From Clostridium sp. AM30-24 (GTDB lineage: Bacteria > Bacillota > Clostridia > Lachnospirales > Lachnospiraceae): 64,000 bases of DNA. The DNA lies in the NCBI RefSeq assembly GCF_003480435.1, contig NZ_QUJB01000010.1, positions 1-64,000 on the forward strand, given 5' to 3'. The first letter of the stretch is position 1. Each line of letters opens with the position of its first letter. This document shows, in pieces, positions 26,301-34,578 of the stretch. The notes beneath the pieces were generated by a model. That model saw only the letters and a list, made by a program, of their open reading frames with translations, was not told the DNA's origin and did no database searches. The translations under genes and the position numbers were made by a program.

Positions 26301-26437
26301 CGTAACTATTCAGTACCTTCATAGTTACGTGCAAAAATCCATTCCAGATCAGCTTCGCTGATGGGATTTTTGCCTTCCAGCCTATGTTTTCTTACGGTCA
26401 GCGCAGCAAGTGCGCAGACCTACTGAACAGTTACGAC
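26301..26437. repeat. Modular hairpin repeat between lytS and lytR
   Basis: CGTAACTAT (26301-26309) pairs with ATAGTTACG; GCAAAAATCC (26331-26340) pairs with GGATTTTTGC, with an inner GATCAG-CTTCG-CTGAT stem. Then comes CGGTCAGCGC...CTGAACAGTTACGA (26395-26437). The order GTAAC-stem then AAAATCC-stem resembles 187-259, and the 3' part resembles 20847-20877. The element separates the kinase and regulator genes, which are normally adjacent. Confidence 0.65.
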
Positions 26438-26486
26438 CGGACTATTTTATACATTGGGGAAACTATGAGAGACAGGGGGAGATGTT

Positions 26487-27302
26487 TTGAAGATCGCAGT
26501 GATCGATGATGAGAGACCGGCAAGAAAAATGCTGATCCGCAGGGTGAAGGAAGTGCGTCCGGACTGTGAGATCACGGAAGCGGAGAGCGGAGCGGACGCC
26601 TTAAAGATGTTTAATGAGGCGGATTCGTTTGATCTGATCTTTGTGGATATGGACCTCGGGGACATGGAGGGGACGACGCTGGCGGCCACGGCAAAAAGAC
26701 TGTTTCCCAAGGCGAAGATCGTCTTTGCCACCGCCTATTCCCAGTATGCCGCGAAAGCATACGAGATGGAGATTGATGATTATATTTTAAAACCGTTCGA
26801 TCCGGAGCGGGTGCACCATGTTGTGAAAAAATGCATTGGGGAAGGAAAACGTGATCCTGCGGGGAAAATGGAGGAGCCGGAGGAAAAAACGGAACCGGCG
26901 GCAGCAGAAAAACAGGGAGCAGAGCAGGAAACCGCAGGTGTGGAAGAGAGGCGCGAAGCAATGGTATTCGGCAAGATCCCTGTGACAGCCAGCCACGGAA
27001 TCCTGTTTCTGGAGATCGCCCAGATCGTGTATGCGGAGACCGACGGACACGGCTGTGTGGTCCACACCACATTGAGATCCTATGAGGTCAACCAGCTTTT
27101 GGGAGAACTTGAGAAAAAGCTGGCGGACTTCGGATTCTTCCGGATCCATAAGAGTTATCTCATAAATCTGTCATTTATTTCGGAACTTTTTGCAGGCAGC
27201 GGAAACGGACTTTCCGTACATATGAAGGGGTATGAGAGCCGGGAACTCCCGGTGGGAAGAGAAAAACTGAAAACATTAAAACAGCTGCTGAAGATCAGCT
27301 GA
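26487..27302 (+). CDS. LytR/AlgR-family (LytTR) response regulator
   Basis: A 271-residue regulator with an N-terminal receiver domain (phosphorylated Asp D54 in IFVDMDLGD, conserved Lys in YILKPFDPE) and a C-terminal LytTR DNA-binding domain (about 165-270: VYAETDGHGCVVHTT, FFRIHKSYLINL). The roughly 40-residue linker is rich in Glu and Ala. The start is a TTG at 26487, 6 bases after GGGGGAG; no better ATG precedes the conserved KIAVIDDE. It is partner to the kinase at 24582 and probably activates the CstA gene downstream. Confidence 0.92.
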   Translation: MKIAVIDDERPARKMLIRRVKEVRPDCEITEAESGADALKMFNEADSFDLIFVDMDLGDMEGTTLAATAKRLFPKAKIVFATAYSQYAAKAYEMEIDDYILKPFDPERVHHVVKKCIGEGKRDPAGKMEEPEEKTEPAAAEKQGAEQETAGVEERREAMVFGKIPVTASHGILFLEIAQIVYAETDGHGCVVHTTLRSYEVNQLLGELEKKLADFGFFRIHKSYLINLSFISELFAGSGNGLSVHMKGYESRELPVGREKLKTLKQLLKIS

Positions 27303-27317
27303 CAGAAAGAGAAGCTG

Positions 27318-27353
27318 CGGCACTCCGTTCATGACGAAAGGAGTGCCGTTTGT
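27318..27353 (+). terminator. Intrinsic terminator after lytR
   Basis: CGGCACTCC (27318-27326) pairs with GGAGTGCCG (27340-27348), followed by TTT. It separates the regulator from the transporter transcript. Confidence 0.75.
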
Positions 27354-27413
27354 GCAGGCAACCATGCTGTTCATGCAGGCCATCTTTAAATATTGTGCAA
27401 AATATACTATAAT
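27354..27413 (+). promoter_or_regulatory. CstA gene promoter with direct repeats, probable LytTR sites
   Basis: TATAAT (27408-27413) has only a weak -35 (TTTAAA, 27385-27390). Just upstream GCAGGC occurs at 27354-27359 and 27375-27380, exactly 21 bases apart, the spacing typical of tandem LytTR binding sites next to a weak -35. This suggests activation by the regulator encoded directly upstream. Confidence 0.55.
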
Positions 27414-27468
27414 GCATTTGCTTGAAGAAAAAGAACTAAGCATAATGTATATTCAAGGAGGGATTTGT

Positions 27469-28905
27469 ATGATTAGTTTTCTCGTCTGTCTGGCACTTTT
27501 GATCGGAGGTTACTTTGTCTACGGCAACCTCGTAAATAACATTTTCAGTCCGGATGACAGAGAGACACCGGCAGTCAGAATCAACGATGGTGTCGACTAC
27601 GTAGTCATGCCCCAATGGAAACTCTTTCTGATCCAGCTTCTTAATATCGCTGGTCTGGGCCCGATCTTCGGAGCCATGCAGGGTGCATTGTGGGGACCGA
27701 TCGTATTCCTGTGGATCACCTTCGGTACGATCTTTGCCGGCGGTGTTCACGACTTCTTCTCCGGCATGATGTCCGAGAGAAATGATGGTGCTTCGATCTC
27801 AGAGGTGTGCGGAATCTACCTCGGAGGCCTGATGCAGAACGTGATGCGTGTATTCAGTGTAGTACTTCTTGTGATGGTCGGTACTGTTTTCGCAGTTGGT
27901 CCGGCCGGTCTGATCGTAACCCTGTTCAGCAACGGCGGAGCACAGGGTCTTGTCGTAAACAAAGAGATGTGGCTCTGGATCATTCTGGCTTACTACTTTA
28001 TCGCGACCTTTATTTCTATCGACAAGATCATCGGTAAGGTCTATCCGATCTTTGGTATCTGCCTGATCATCATGGCACTCGGTGTTGCTTTTGGTATCTT
28101 CACAAAACCGGAATATGTGATCCCGGAGATCTGGAGCAATTTCAGAAACATGCATCCGAGCGGAACACCGGTATGGAGCTTCATGTTCATCACCGTTGCC
28201 TGCGGTGCGATCTCCGGTTTCCACGCAACACAGTCACCTCTTATGGCGCGTTGTATGAAATCTGAGAAACAGGGTCATTTCGTATTCTACGGCGCAATGG
28301 TATGTGAAGGTATTATCGCCCTGATCTGGGCAGCAGCAGGATGCTCTCTCTACGAAGTGACAGGTGGTTTAAACACAGGTCTCGCAGAGATCATGAAGAA
28401 CGGTCAGTCCGCAGCCATCTATGATGTCTGCCAGAAGACCATGGGCGGTGTCGGCATTGCTCTTGCTATGTTAGGTGTTATCGCCTGCCCGATCACTTCC
28501 GGTGATACAGCATTCAGAAGCGCACGTTTAACACTTGCTGACTGGTTCAAGGTTGACCAGAAGAACTGGAAGAACCGTCTGATTCTCTGCGTACCGTTAC
28601 TTGGAATCGGCGCTATCGTTGGACATATGGATTACAGCATCGTATGGAGATACTTCAGCTGGACAAACCAGACACTGGCTATGATCGTTCTCTGGACAGC
28701 AAGCATGTACCTCTACAAGGCAAAGAAGAACTACTGGCTCACAGCAGTTCCGGCAACCTTCATGAGCGCTGTTTCCATGACATATTTCTTCTGTGCAAAA
28801 GAGTGCTTAAACCTCGGTACTGCAGTTGCGTACCCGGTAGGTATCGTACTTGCGGTCGTATTCCTTGGAATCTTCATCCGCGCAACGAAGAAACAGACAG
28901 CATAA
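27469..28905 (+). CDS. CstA-family (carbon starvation/pyruvate) transporter
   Basis: A 478-residue membrane protein of the CstA family, the short form common in Clostridia. The N-terminal signature LLNIAGLGPIFGAMQGALWGP and the following GGVHDFFSGMMSERNDG are diagnostic. E. coli members CstA and BtsT (YjiY) take up peptides and pyruvate. ATG 27469 follows AAGGAGG; earlier in-frame starts would add a non-family leader overlapping the promoter. Its position after a LytS/LytR pair parallels BtsSR-BtsT regulation, so pyruvate uptake is the best inference. Confidence 0.9.
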   Translation: MISFLVCLALLIGGYFVYGNLVNNIFSPDDRETPAVRINDGVDYVVMPQWKLFLIQLLNIAGLGPIFGAMQGALWGPIVFLWITFGTIFAGGVHDFFSGMMSERNDGASISEVCGIYLGGLMQNVMRVFSVVLLVMVGTVFAVGPAGLIVTLFSNGGAQGLVVNKEMWLWIILAYYFIATFISIDKIIGKVYPIFGICLIIMALGVAFGIFTKPEYVIPEIWSNFRNMHPSGTPVWSFMFITVACGAISGFHATQSPLMARCMKSEKQGHFVFYGAMVCEGIIALIWAAAGCSLYEVTGGLNTGLAEIMKNGQSAAIYDVCQKTMGGVGIALAMLGVIACPITSGDTAFRSARLTLADWFKVDQKNWKNRLILCVPLLGIGAIVGHMDYSIVWRYFSWTNQTLAMIVLWTASMYLYKAKKNYWLTAVPATFMSAVSMTYFFCAKECLNLGTAVAYPVGIVLAVVFLGIFIRATKKQTA

Positions 28906-28973
28906 TGTAAGATTATAATGACACGAAAGACAGGCTGCAAAGCTGGGAGTGTCTGACTGCAGATGATGCAGAA

Positions 28974-29015
28974 AGTATAAGCTGCCCCGGTGAAAGGCTG
29001 AGGGCAGCTTATACT
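28974..29015. other. Long hairpin without U-tract after the CstA gene
   Basis: AGTATAAGCTGCCC (28974-28987) pairs perfectly with GGGCAGCTTATACT (29002-29015). No T run follows, so it is not a standard terminator; it may stabilise the 3' end or bind a protein. It lies 30 bases before the next start codon. Confidence 0.6.
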
Positions 29016-29044
29016 GGTTATTCAGTATTTGGGAGGCGAGAGTT

Positions 29045-30055
29045 ATGTTCTTAAAACCGGCAAAACTTGGAGAAAAAGAGATTCCGGAGAGTATTCTTTC
29101 AGAGGACAAAAAGCACTGTAAGAAGATCGGTCCCTGCGGAATCGGAAAAGAGGCACTGTACCTCAACAGCTTTTATCTGGAGCGACGGTATTATGTCCCA
29201 GTAGCTTCCGTCTCCCGTGTTTTTAAGCGTGTGGCAATGAGCAAAGGCGGATTTACCGGAAAAGGCCTGTTTGCCACCATGCCGTATCTGGTGGTTGTCT
29301 ACGGGGATGGGAAGGAAAAACAGTGCAACTTTAAATATGAGGATCAGGTTGACGCTTTCGTGGCATCCGTGAAGGAGCGGTTCCCGCAGATAAAGACCGT
29401 GAGTGAAGCGGCAGAAAAGCGCCTTGCGGAAGCTGAGAAAAAGCAGGCGGAGAAACGTCTCATTCCGCTTTCTGAGCAGGCGAAGGAGACGGTAAATGTT
29501 CTGGAACAGGCAAAAGCAGCTCTCACGAAGCGTCTGTCCCTGTTCACAGAGCTTACCAATGCGGCAAAGAAAAAGAGAACGTATGAGAAGACAAAGCCGT
29601 TTTACAAATGGCTTGCCTTATTCATGGTAGTCATGGGGGCGGCGGCACTTGCATACGGCGTATTCTCCTTTATGAACCATGACGCGTTTGCCGTATACTT
29701 TGTCCTCTTTGGAATGGCGGCGATCTTTCTGTTCTCCGGAGCGAATGTCATGCCGACGAGTACGAATAACCGGAAAGCCATTGAAAAACGTCTTGCAGCG
29801 GCGGAAGAAGCCGTTACGGGCTATGTGGACAGTCTCCATCTCGGACTTCCGGTTCCGGCCTGTTATCTTCATCCGGTGACTGTAGAGCGGATGCAGCGTG
29901 CTGTCCGTGAGGGGCGTGCCGAGTCTGTGGAGGACGCGTTTGACGTTGTAAAAAATGATCTGAAAAAGACCAACGCGGATGTATCCGTCACTCAGGAGGA
30001 ATTCGATGAGATCATGGCGATCAAGCCGGTCTTTCTGGTCAGAGATTACGTGTAG
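29045..30055 (+). CDS. Membrane protein of unknown function with two central helices
   Basis: A 336-residue protein I do not recognise. Residues about 1-115 are a globular, beta-rich domain (YYVPVASVSRVFKRVAMSKG resembles a PH-like strand set). Residues about 118-170 are strongly helical and charged, probably a coiled coil (AEKRLAEAEKKQAEKRL). Two adjacent membrane helices follow (about 190-212 and 218-240), then a cytoplasmic tail rich in Glu and Lys. GGGAGG precedes the start. The predicted topology places both ends on the same side. Confidence 0.7.
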   Translation: MFLKPAKLGEKEIPESILSEDKKHCKKIGPCGIGKEALYLNSFYLERRYYVPVASVSRVFKRVAMSKGGFTGKGLFATMPYLVVVYGDGKEKQCNFKYEDQVDAFVASVKERFPQIKTVSEAAEKRLAEAEKKQAEKRLIPLSEQAKETVNVLEQAKAALTKRLSLFTELTNAAKKKRTYEKTKPFYKWLALFMVVMGAAALAYGVFSFMNHDAFAVYFVLFGMAAIFLFSGANVMPTSTNNRKAIEKRLAAAEEAVTGYVDSLHLGLPVPACYLHPVTVERMQRAVREGRAESVEDAFDVVKNDLKKTNADVSVTQEEFDEIMAIKPVFLVRDYV

Positions 30056-30066
30056 ATGAAAAAATT

Positions 30067-30110
30067 GACTGCCGTATCAGTAGGCTTATGCTGGACGGCA
30101 GTCTTGTTTT
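30067..30110 (+). terminator. Intrinsic terminator
   Basis: GACTGCCGT (30067-30075) pairs with ACGGCAGTC (30095-30103), then TTGTTTT. It ends the 29045-30055 gene. Confidence 0.88.
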
Positions 30111-30140
30111 ATAAAAATTAAGGATTTATGGTATTATATG

Positions 30141-30180
30141 AAAACCGGGATGCTGCGCAGATAGGCGGCATCCCGGTTTT
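30141..30180 (-). terminator. Intrinsic terminator of the iron alcohol dehydrogenase
   Basis: AAAACCGGGATGC (30141-30153) pairs with GCATCCCGGTTTT (30168-30180). Flanking A and T runs let it act on both strands; it is 3' of the minus-strand dehydrogenase. Confidence 0.88.
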
Positions 30181-30206
30181 CTTCATGCGATTTTGATAGA
30201 TTTCTG

Positions 30207-31391
30207 TTATTTTCCTGCAGCCATCTGATAGATCTTAAGCATATCTTCCGCTTCCAGCTTCTTCGCGGATCCCTTCGGGCCGCCTGCAGCGATTCTCGCG
30301 TTTTTTGCCATAGTCTCAAGTTGTTCTTCTGTCGGATCGATGCCGAGTTCCTTTAAGTTTGTCGGCATATTGATGGCGCGGTAGAAGTCTTCCATGGCCT
30401 CGATCCCCTTTAAACCCGTCTCCATATCATCTTTTCCAGGCTCAACACCCATGACGTTGACCGCAAATTTCGCAAAACGCGGAGTGCAGTTATCGATCAC
30501 ATATCTCGCCCAGCTGCCCCAGATCGCCGCAAGGCCCGCACCGTGGGCAACGTCGAACATTCCGCCGATCTCATGCTCTAAGAGGTGGGAGGCAAAGTCT
30601 CCGCCGTCGTTTCCGCAGCCGGTGAGGCCGTTGTGGGAGAGACTGCCGGACCACATTACCTCGGCTCTCGCGTCATAGTTGTCTGGATTGTCCACAAGGA
30701 TCTTCGCGTTCGTGATCACGGTGCGCATGAGACCTTCCGCAATGGCATCGGTGATCTCCATATTTCCGCCGTTTGTGAAATAGCGCTCCATGGTATGCAT
30801 CAGAATATCGGTGCAGCCGCAGGCTGTCTGGTACGGCGGGAGAGTCATTGTGATCTCCGGGTTCATGACAGCGAATACAGGGCGGGAGATATCATTGTTG
30901 TAGCCGCGCTTTTCCAGTGTTTCATCGTTTGTGATAACAGAGCTGTTGCTCATTTCACTTCCGGAAGCCGCGATGGTCAGAACAACGCCGATCGGAAGGC
31001 ATGCGGATGCCTGACGGGTGTGTTCATAGAAATCCCAGACGTCACCGTCGTTCGCGAGACCGTAACCGATGGCTTTCGCGGAGTCGATGACGCTTCCGCC
31101 GCCGACAGCGAGAAGAAAATCAACGCCCTCCTTTCTGCAGAGCTCGATCCCCTCGCGTACCAGGGAAAGACGTGGGTTTGGGACAACACCGCCGAGTTCC
31201 ACATAGGTGACTCCGGACGCGTCCAGGGACTCCTTAATGCGTCCGAGAAGACCGGAGCGGATCACGCTGCCGCTTCCGTAGTGGAGCAGGACTTTTTTAC
31301 AGTTGACATTTTTTACAAGCTTTCCGATCCGGTATTCGGTTTCTTTTCCGAATACGACGCGGGTCGGGGTATAGAAATTAAAATTAAACAT
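30207..31391 (-). CDS. Iron-containing alcohol dehydrogenase (BDH/YqhD type)
   Basis: A 394-residue group III alcohol dehydrogenase, related to butanol dehydrogenases and YqhD, reducing aldehydes with NAD(P)H in fermentation. The nucleotide loop is LAVGGGSVIDSAKAIG. Metal ligands are expected in CGCTDILMHTMERYF and EIGGMFDVAHGAGLAAIWG. ATG 31391 follows AGGAGGGTG; the in-frame start 17 codons upstream is not needed. It stands alone and is divergent from the iron ABC importer. Confidence 0.92.
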   Translation of the reverse strand: MFNFNFYTPTRVVFGKETEYRIGKLVKNVNCKKVLLHYGSGSVIRSGLLGRIKESLDASGVTYVELGGVVPNPRLSLVREGIELCRKEGVDFLLAVGGGSVIDSAKAIGYGLANDGDVWDFYEHTRQASACLPIGVVLTIAASGSEMSNSSVITNDETLEKRGYNNDISRPVFAVMNPEITMTLPPYQTACGCTDILMHTMERYFTNGGNMEITDAIAEGLMRTVITNAKILVDNPDNYDARAEVMWSGSLSHNGLTGCGNDGGDFASHLLEHEIGGMFDVAHGAGLAAIWGSWARYVIDNCTPRFAKFAVNVMGVEPGKDDMETGLKGIEAMEDFYRAINMPTNLKELGIDPTEEQLETMAKNARIAAGGPKGSAKKLEAEDMLKIYQMAAGK

Positions 31392-31413
31392 AAGACACCC
31401 TCCTGATAGATCA

Positions 31414-31442
31414 AGTATACTAAGGATTGCAGTGATCTGCAA
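31414..31442 (-). promoter_or_regulatory. Promoter of the iron alcohol dehydrogenase
   Basis: On the minus strand TTGCAG (31442-31437), 17 bases, TATACT (31419-31414), 23 bases upstream of the start codon. Confidence 0.6.
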
Positions 31443-31614
31443 GAAATACCTCTGGAATTTTCCGGATTTCCGGAAGTGTACCTGACACAGATTTTACACA
31501 GGATTTAGGTGATGACGGCACCAGATTTTACAGAGAACGCATAGGATAAAGGCAGAAACTGGCAGACAGGTATAAAAGGAAAAGGCAGAGACGATCTGCA
31601 GGAGGAAACACATT

Positions 31615-32721
31615 ATGAAAAAAATAAGACTGACAGCACTTACCATGGCGGGACTGATGGCGGCGGCATCCATGACCGGCTGCAGTGCGAAAACAGTGGA
31701 GACCACAGCGGCTTCGGAGACAACGACAGCAACAGGGACGATGGAGGCAGAGACAACAACTGTGGCGGAGACGGCTGGGAAGGTGTCCCAGACCAAACCG
31801 CTTGTAGTATATTTAAACGACTTCGATGATATTATCCCGGAGATGTTTAAAAAGGCGACCGGATATGATGTGGAAGTCGTAGCAGGAAACGGTGCGGAGA
31901 CACTTGCAAGGATCGAGACGGAGGGCGACAACCCACAGTGGGATATCGTATGGCTGGATTCCATGCCAAGTATCAACTCTCTCGGAAAGAAGGGAATGCT
32001 TCTCACAGACTGGGAACCATCCAATGCGGGAAACCTCACCGATTTCTTTAAGGAGATCGTTCCGGCGGACAAGGCATACTATCCGACCGGGGCACACGCG
32101 GCAGGCGTGATCGCGTACAGGAATGATGTTTTCACAGAAGAAACAGCTCCGAAGGCCTGGGAAGACTTCGCAAAACCGGAATATAAAGATAAGATCGGGA
32201 TCGCAGACCCGAGCGTAGCGGCTCCGGCATATCCCTTCGTGTCATACTTCTTCAACTCGAAGGGAATGGACAGCGGAAAGGAGTACTTCAGCTCATTATT
32301 CGAAAATGGCTTAAAGGTCTACCCGAAGAACCCGCAGGTGGTTCAGGCGCTTGCCAGCGGTGAGATTGCGGTGGCAGGACTTCAGGAGAGCAACGCATAC
32401 GGCATGATCGCTTCCGGAGAGCCGATCAGCATCATCTGGCCGGAAGAAGGCGCACCGGCATCTGTACGTGTGGCAGCGATCAGCGCGAAGACGGATCAGC
32501 CGGAGATTGCGAAGAAATTCATCGAATTCCTTTTACAGCCGGAGACACAGCAGCAGCTGGTGGATGCGGGAGATGAGGGATATTTTGAACCGTCCGTTGC
32601 AGGTGTAAACGAAAAAGAAGATCGCGAGAAAGATGGAAAGCTTGTCTATGCAGAGGCATCCTGGGCATCTGAACACGAAGCAGAGATCAAGGAGTGGTTT
32701 GCAGATGAGTCCGCGAAATAG
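31615..32721 (+). CDS. Iron(III)-type ABC transporter substrate-binding lipoprotein
   Basis: A 368-residue binding protein with a lipoprotein signal: lipobox SMTGC, lipidated C23. A Thr/Ala/Glu-rich linker (about 25-60) precedes a FbpA/PotD-like extracellular solute-binding domain starting KPLVVYLNDFDDIIPEMF. Features include VVAGNGAETLARIETEGDNP and WDIVWLDSMPS. Such proteins bind ferric iron, but thiamine, phosphonate or sugar-phosphate binding by relatives is also known, so the ligand is only likely iron. Its stop overlaps the permease start by 17 bases. Confidence 0.85.
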   Translation: MKKIRLTALTMAGLMAAASMTGCSAKTVETTAASETTTATGTMEAETTTVAETAGKVSQTKPLVVYLNDFDDIIPEMFKKATGYDVEVVAGNGAETLARIETEGDNPQWDIVWLDSMPSINSLGKKGMLLTDWEPSNAGNLTDFFKEIVPADKAYYPTGAHAAGVIAYRNDVFTEETAPKAWEDFAKPEYKDKIGIADPSVAAPAYPFVSYFFNSKGMDSGKEYFSSLFENGLKVYPKNPQVVQALASGEIAVAGLQESNAYGMIASGEPISIIWPEEGAPASVRVAAISAKTDQPEIAKKFIEFLLQPETQQQLVDAGDEGYFEPSVAGVNEKEDREKDGKLVYAEASWASEHEAEIKEWFADESAK

Positions 32722-34507
32722 TGGAAAATTAAGAAGCGCGGCACATAGAGGACAGGCAGAAGGGGCGATAGGCTGGATCGTCCTTTCCGTGCTTGCTGTT
32801 TTAATTATCTTGCCGCTGGGGAGCGTTCTTTTACAGATCGTAAGTCCCGGATTTTTTGGAAATACGGAAAAAGCAGATGGAATGAGCCTGCTCTTTGAGG
32901 TCTTTGAAAAACCGCTCTGGTATAAGGCACTTGGAAATTCCATGTCTCTTGGCATCTGGACAACATTTTTTGGCACGGCGTTTGGGGCGTTTCTTGCAAA
33001 TTTCCGGGTAAAATGGGAGTTTAAGACAGCAAAGCTTTTAGACATCGCGGCGTGGATTCTGATGATCATGCCGTCCTTCATCATTGCCCAGGGCTGGGTC
33101 TATTTCGCTTCCGGAAACGGAATCGCGAGGTCCTGGCTTCACTGGAACAACATAAACAGTCTGGTATTCAGCTTTCCGGGGCTGGTGTTTATCATGGTAC
33201 TCAACAAGTTCCCCTTTGCTTATGTGACGATCAAGGCGGCCCTGGAGTGGAAACCGGAACGGCTGTCTCTGGCAGCAAGAATGAATGGGGCATCTCCGTG
33301 GGAAGAGTGGAGGACCGTGCAGGCACCTTTATGCATTCCGGCCTATTGTTCCGCGGCAATCCTGATCTTTATGGATACGATCGGTGATTTCGGACTCCCG
33401 GCAGCAATCTCCGGAGTATATCGCTTCCCGACATTACCATACGCGATCTACACGGCACTTTACAGTTCCCCGATCCGTCTGGATATGGCAGGCGTGTTAT
33501 CCTTCTATCTGGTACTGATCATCATCGCAGCCATGATCGTCCAGTACAGGATCATTGGTAAAAAACGGTATGATTTCCTTGATACGGGAACCGTGAAGGC
33601 GGTGCCGGTCCGCCCTGCATTTGGAGTCGGGATCATCCTCGATTTCTTAGGGGCATTTCTGGCATTTATCACACTGTTCGTGCCGCTTGGTTCCACAGTG
33701 GTCATGTCCTTCTCCGACTCGATCTCCGTTGCAAATTTCAGTTTCACGTTAAAGAATTATGAGAAGGTCATCGTAGACAGCAAAGAGCTCTTAAATGGTC
33801 TGGAACACTCCTTGATGATTGCCTTTGCGGCAGCCATCATTGGGCTGGTTCTCGGATTTTTCGTTTCCTATGTGCTGAACTATTCAGACTTCGTTTTAAA
33901 GCGCGTGATCGATGTGCTGTCCCTGGTTGCGTTGGCAGTTCCGGGAGTCGTTTTAGGTATCGGCTATATCTTCGTATGGAATCAGCGGTGGATCGAATCC
34001 GTGGGGCTTAAGATGTACGGAACGCCCAGGATCATCGTTCTTGCCAGCGTTGCGGCGGCGATCCCGGTCATCACGAGAGTTCTGACCGGCGGCATGGCAA
34101 AGATCCCGAGACCGATCCTGTTTGCAGCCCGGCTTTCCGGTGCCGGCCTTATCACACGGGTCCGGACGATCCTCTGGCCGCTCTTAAAGGCAACCGTCCT
34201 ATCCGCGTTTTTATCCGCGTTTGGCGGAAGCGTGTTCAACCTTGCGATCAATACGATCCTCTATCCGCCGAACTATCAGACATTGCCGGTCTACATCAGC
34301 AAAGGAGTGGAAAATCTGAAATTCGGATATTCTGCGGCGGCAACGGTGTTTGGCGGCGGAATCGTGGTTCTTCTCATTTTACTGATGGAGCTTTTACCGC
34401 TTTATTCTCAGCTGTTCCAGAGAAGAAGAGCAGCCGGATCTGTGGTGAAGCTCTTCCGGGGGCAGAAAGAAAATAAGCGGGTAACGATGAAGGTACAGAA
34501 TAGTTAG
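32705..34507 (+). CDS. Iron(III)-type ABC transporter permease (fused, 12 TM)
   Basis: A 600-residue FbpB/SfuB-like permease containing two BPD_transp_1 domains in one chain, about twelve helices in all. The two EAA loops are near RLSLAARMNGASPWEEWRTV and FAARLSGAGLITRVRTILWP. ATG 32705 is preferred (AAGGAG 10 bases upstream) over an earlier in-frame start that would lie deep within the binding-protein gene. It works with the binding protein upstream and the ATPase downstream. Confidence 0.92.
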   Translation: MSPRNSGKLRSAAHRGQAEGAIGWIVLSVLAVLIILPLGSVLLQIVSPGFFGNTEKADGMSLLFEVFEKPLWYKALGNSMSLGIWTTFFGTAFGAFLANFRVKWEFKTAKLLDIAAWILMIMPSFIIAQGWVYFASGNGIARSWLHWNNINSLVFSFPGLVFIMVLNKFPFAYVTIKAALEWKPERLSLAARMNGASPWEEWRTVQAPLCIPAYCSAAILIFMDTIGDFGLPAAISGVYRFPTLPYAIYTALYSSPIRLDMAGVLSFYLVLIIIAAMIVQYRIIGKKRYDFLDTGTVKAVPVRPAFGVGIILDFLGAFLAFITLFVPLGSTVVMSFSDSISVANFSFTLKNYEKVIVDSKELLNGLEHSLMIAFAAAIIGLVLGFFVSYVLNYSDFVLKRVIDVLSLVALAVPGVVLGIGYIFVWNQRWIESVGLKMYGTPRIIVLASVAAAIPVITRVLTGGMAKIPRPILFAARLSGAGLITRVRTILWPLLKATVLSAFLSAFGGSVFNLAINTILYPPNYQTLPVYISKGVENLKFGYSAAATVFGGGIVVLLILLMELLPLYSQLFQRRRAAGSVVKLFRGQKENKRVTMKVQNS

Positions 34508-34578
34508 ACGATCAGGAAATAAAGCAGATACAGTGGGAGACTTTATAGGGTACACGCTAACTGCTTTTGGAGGAATAT

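Noticed and set aside
30585..31406. 273-residue plus-strand frame opposite the iron alcohol dehydrogenase
   Set aside because: Antisense to a gene with complete family motifs; sequence has no family-like features.
33052..33387. 111-residue plus frame within the permease gene
   Set aside because: Out-of-frame shadow of the permease, whose helices continue unbroken.
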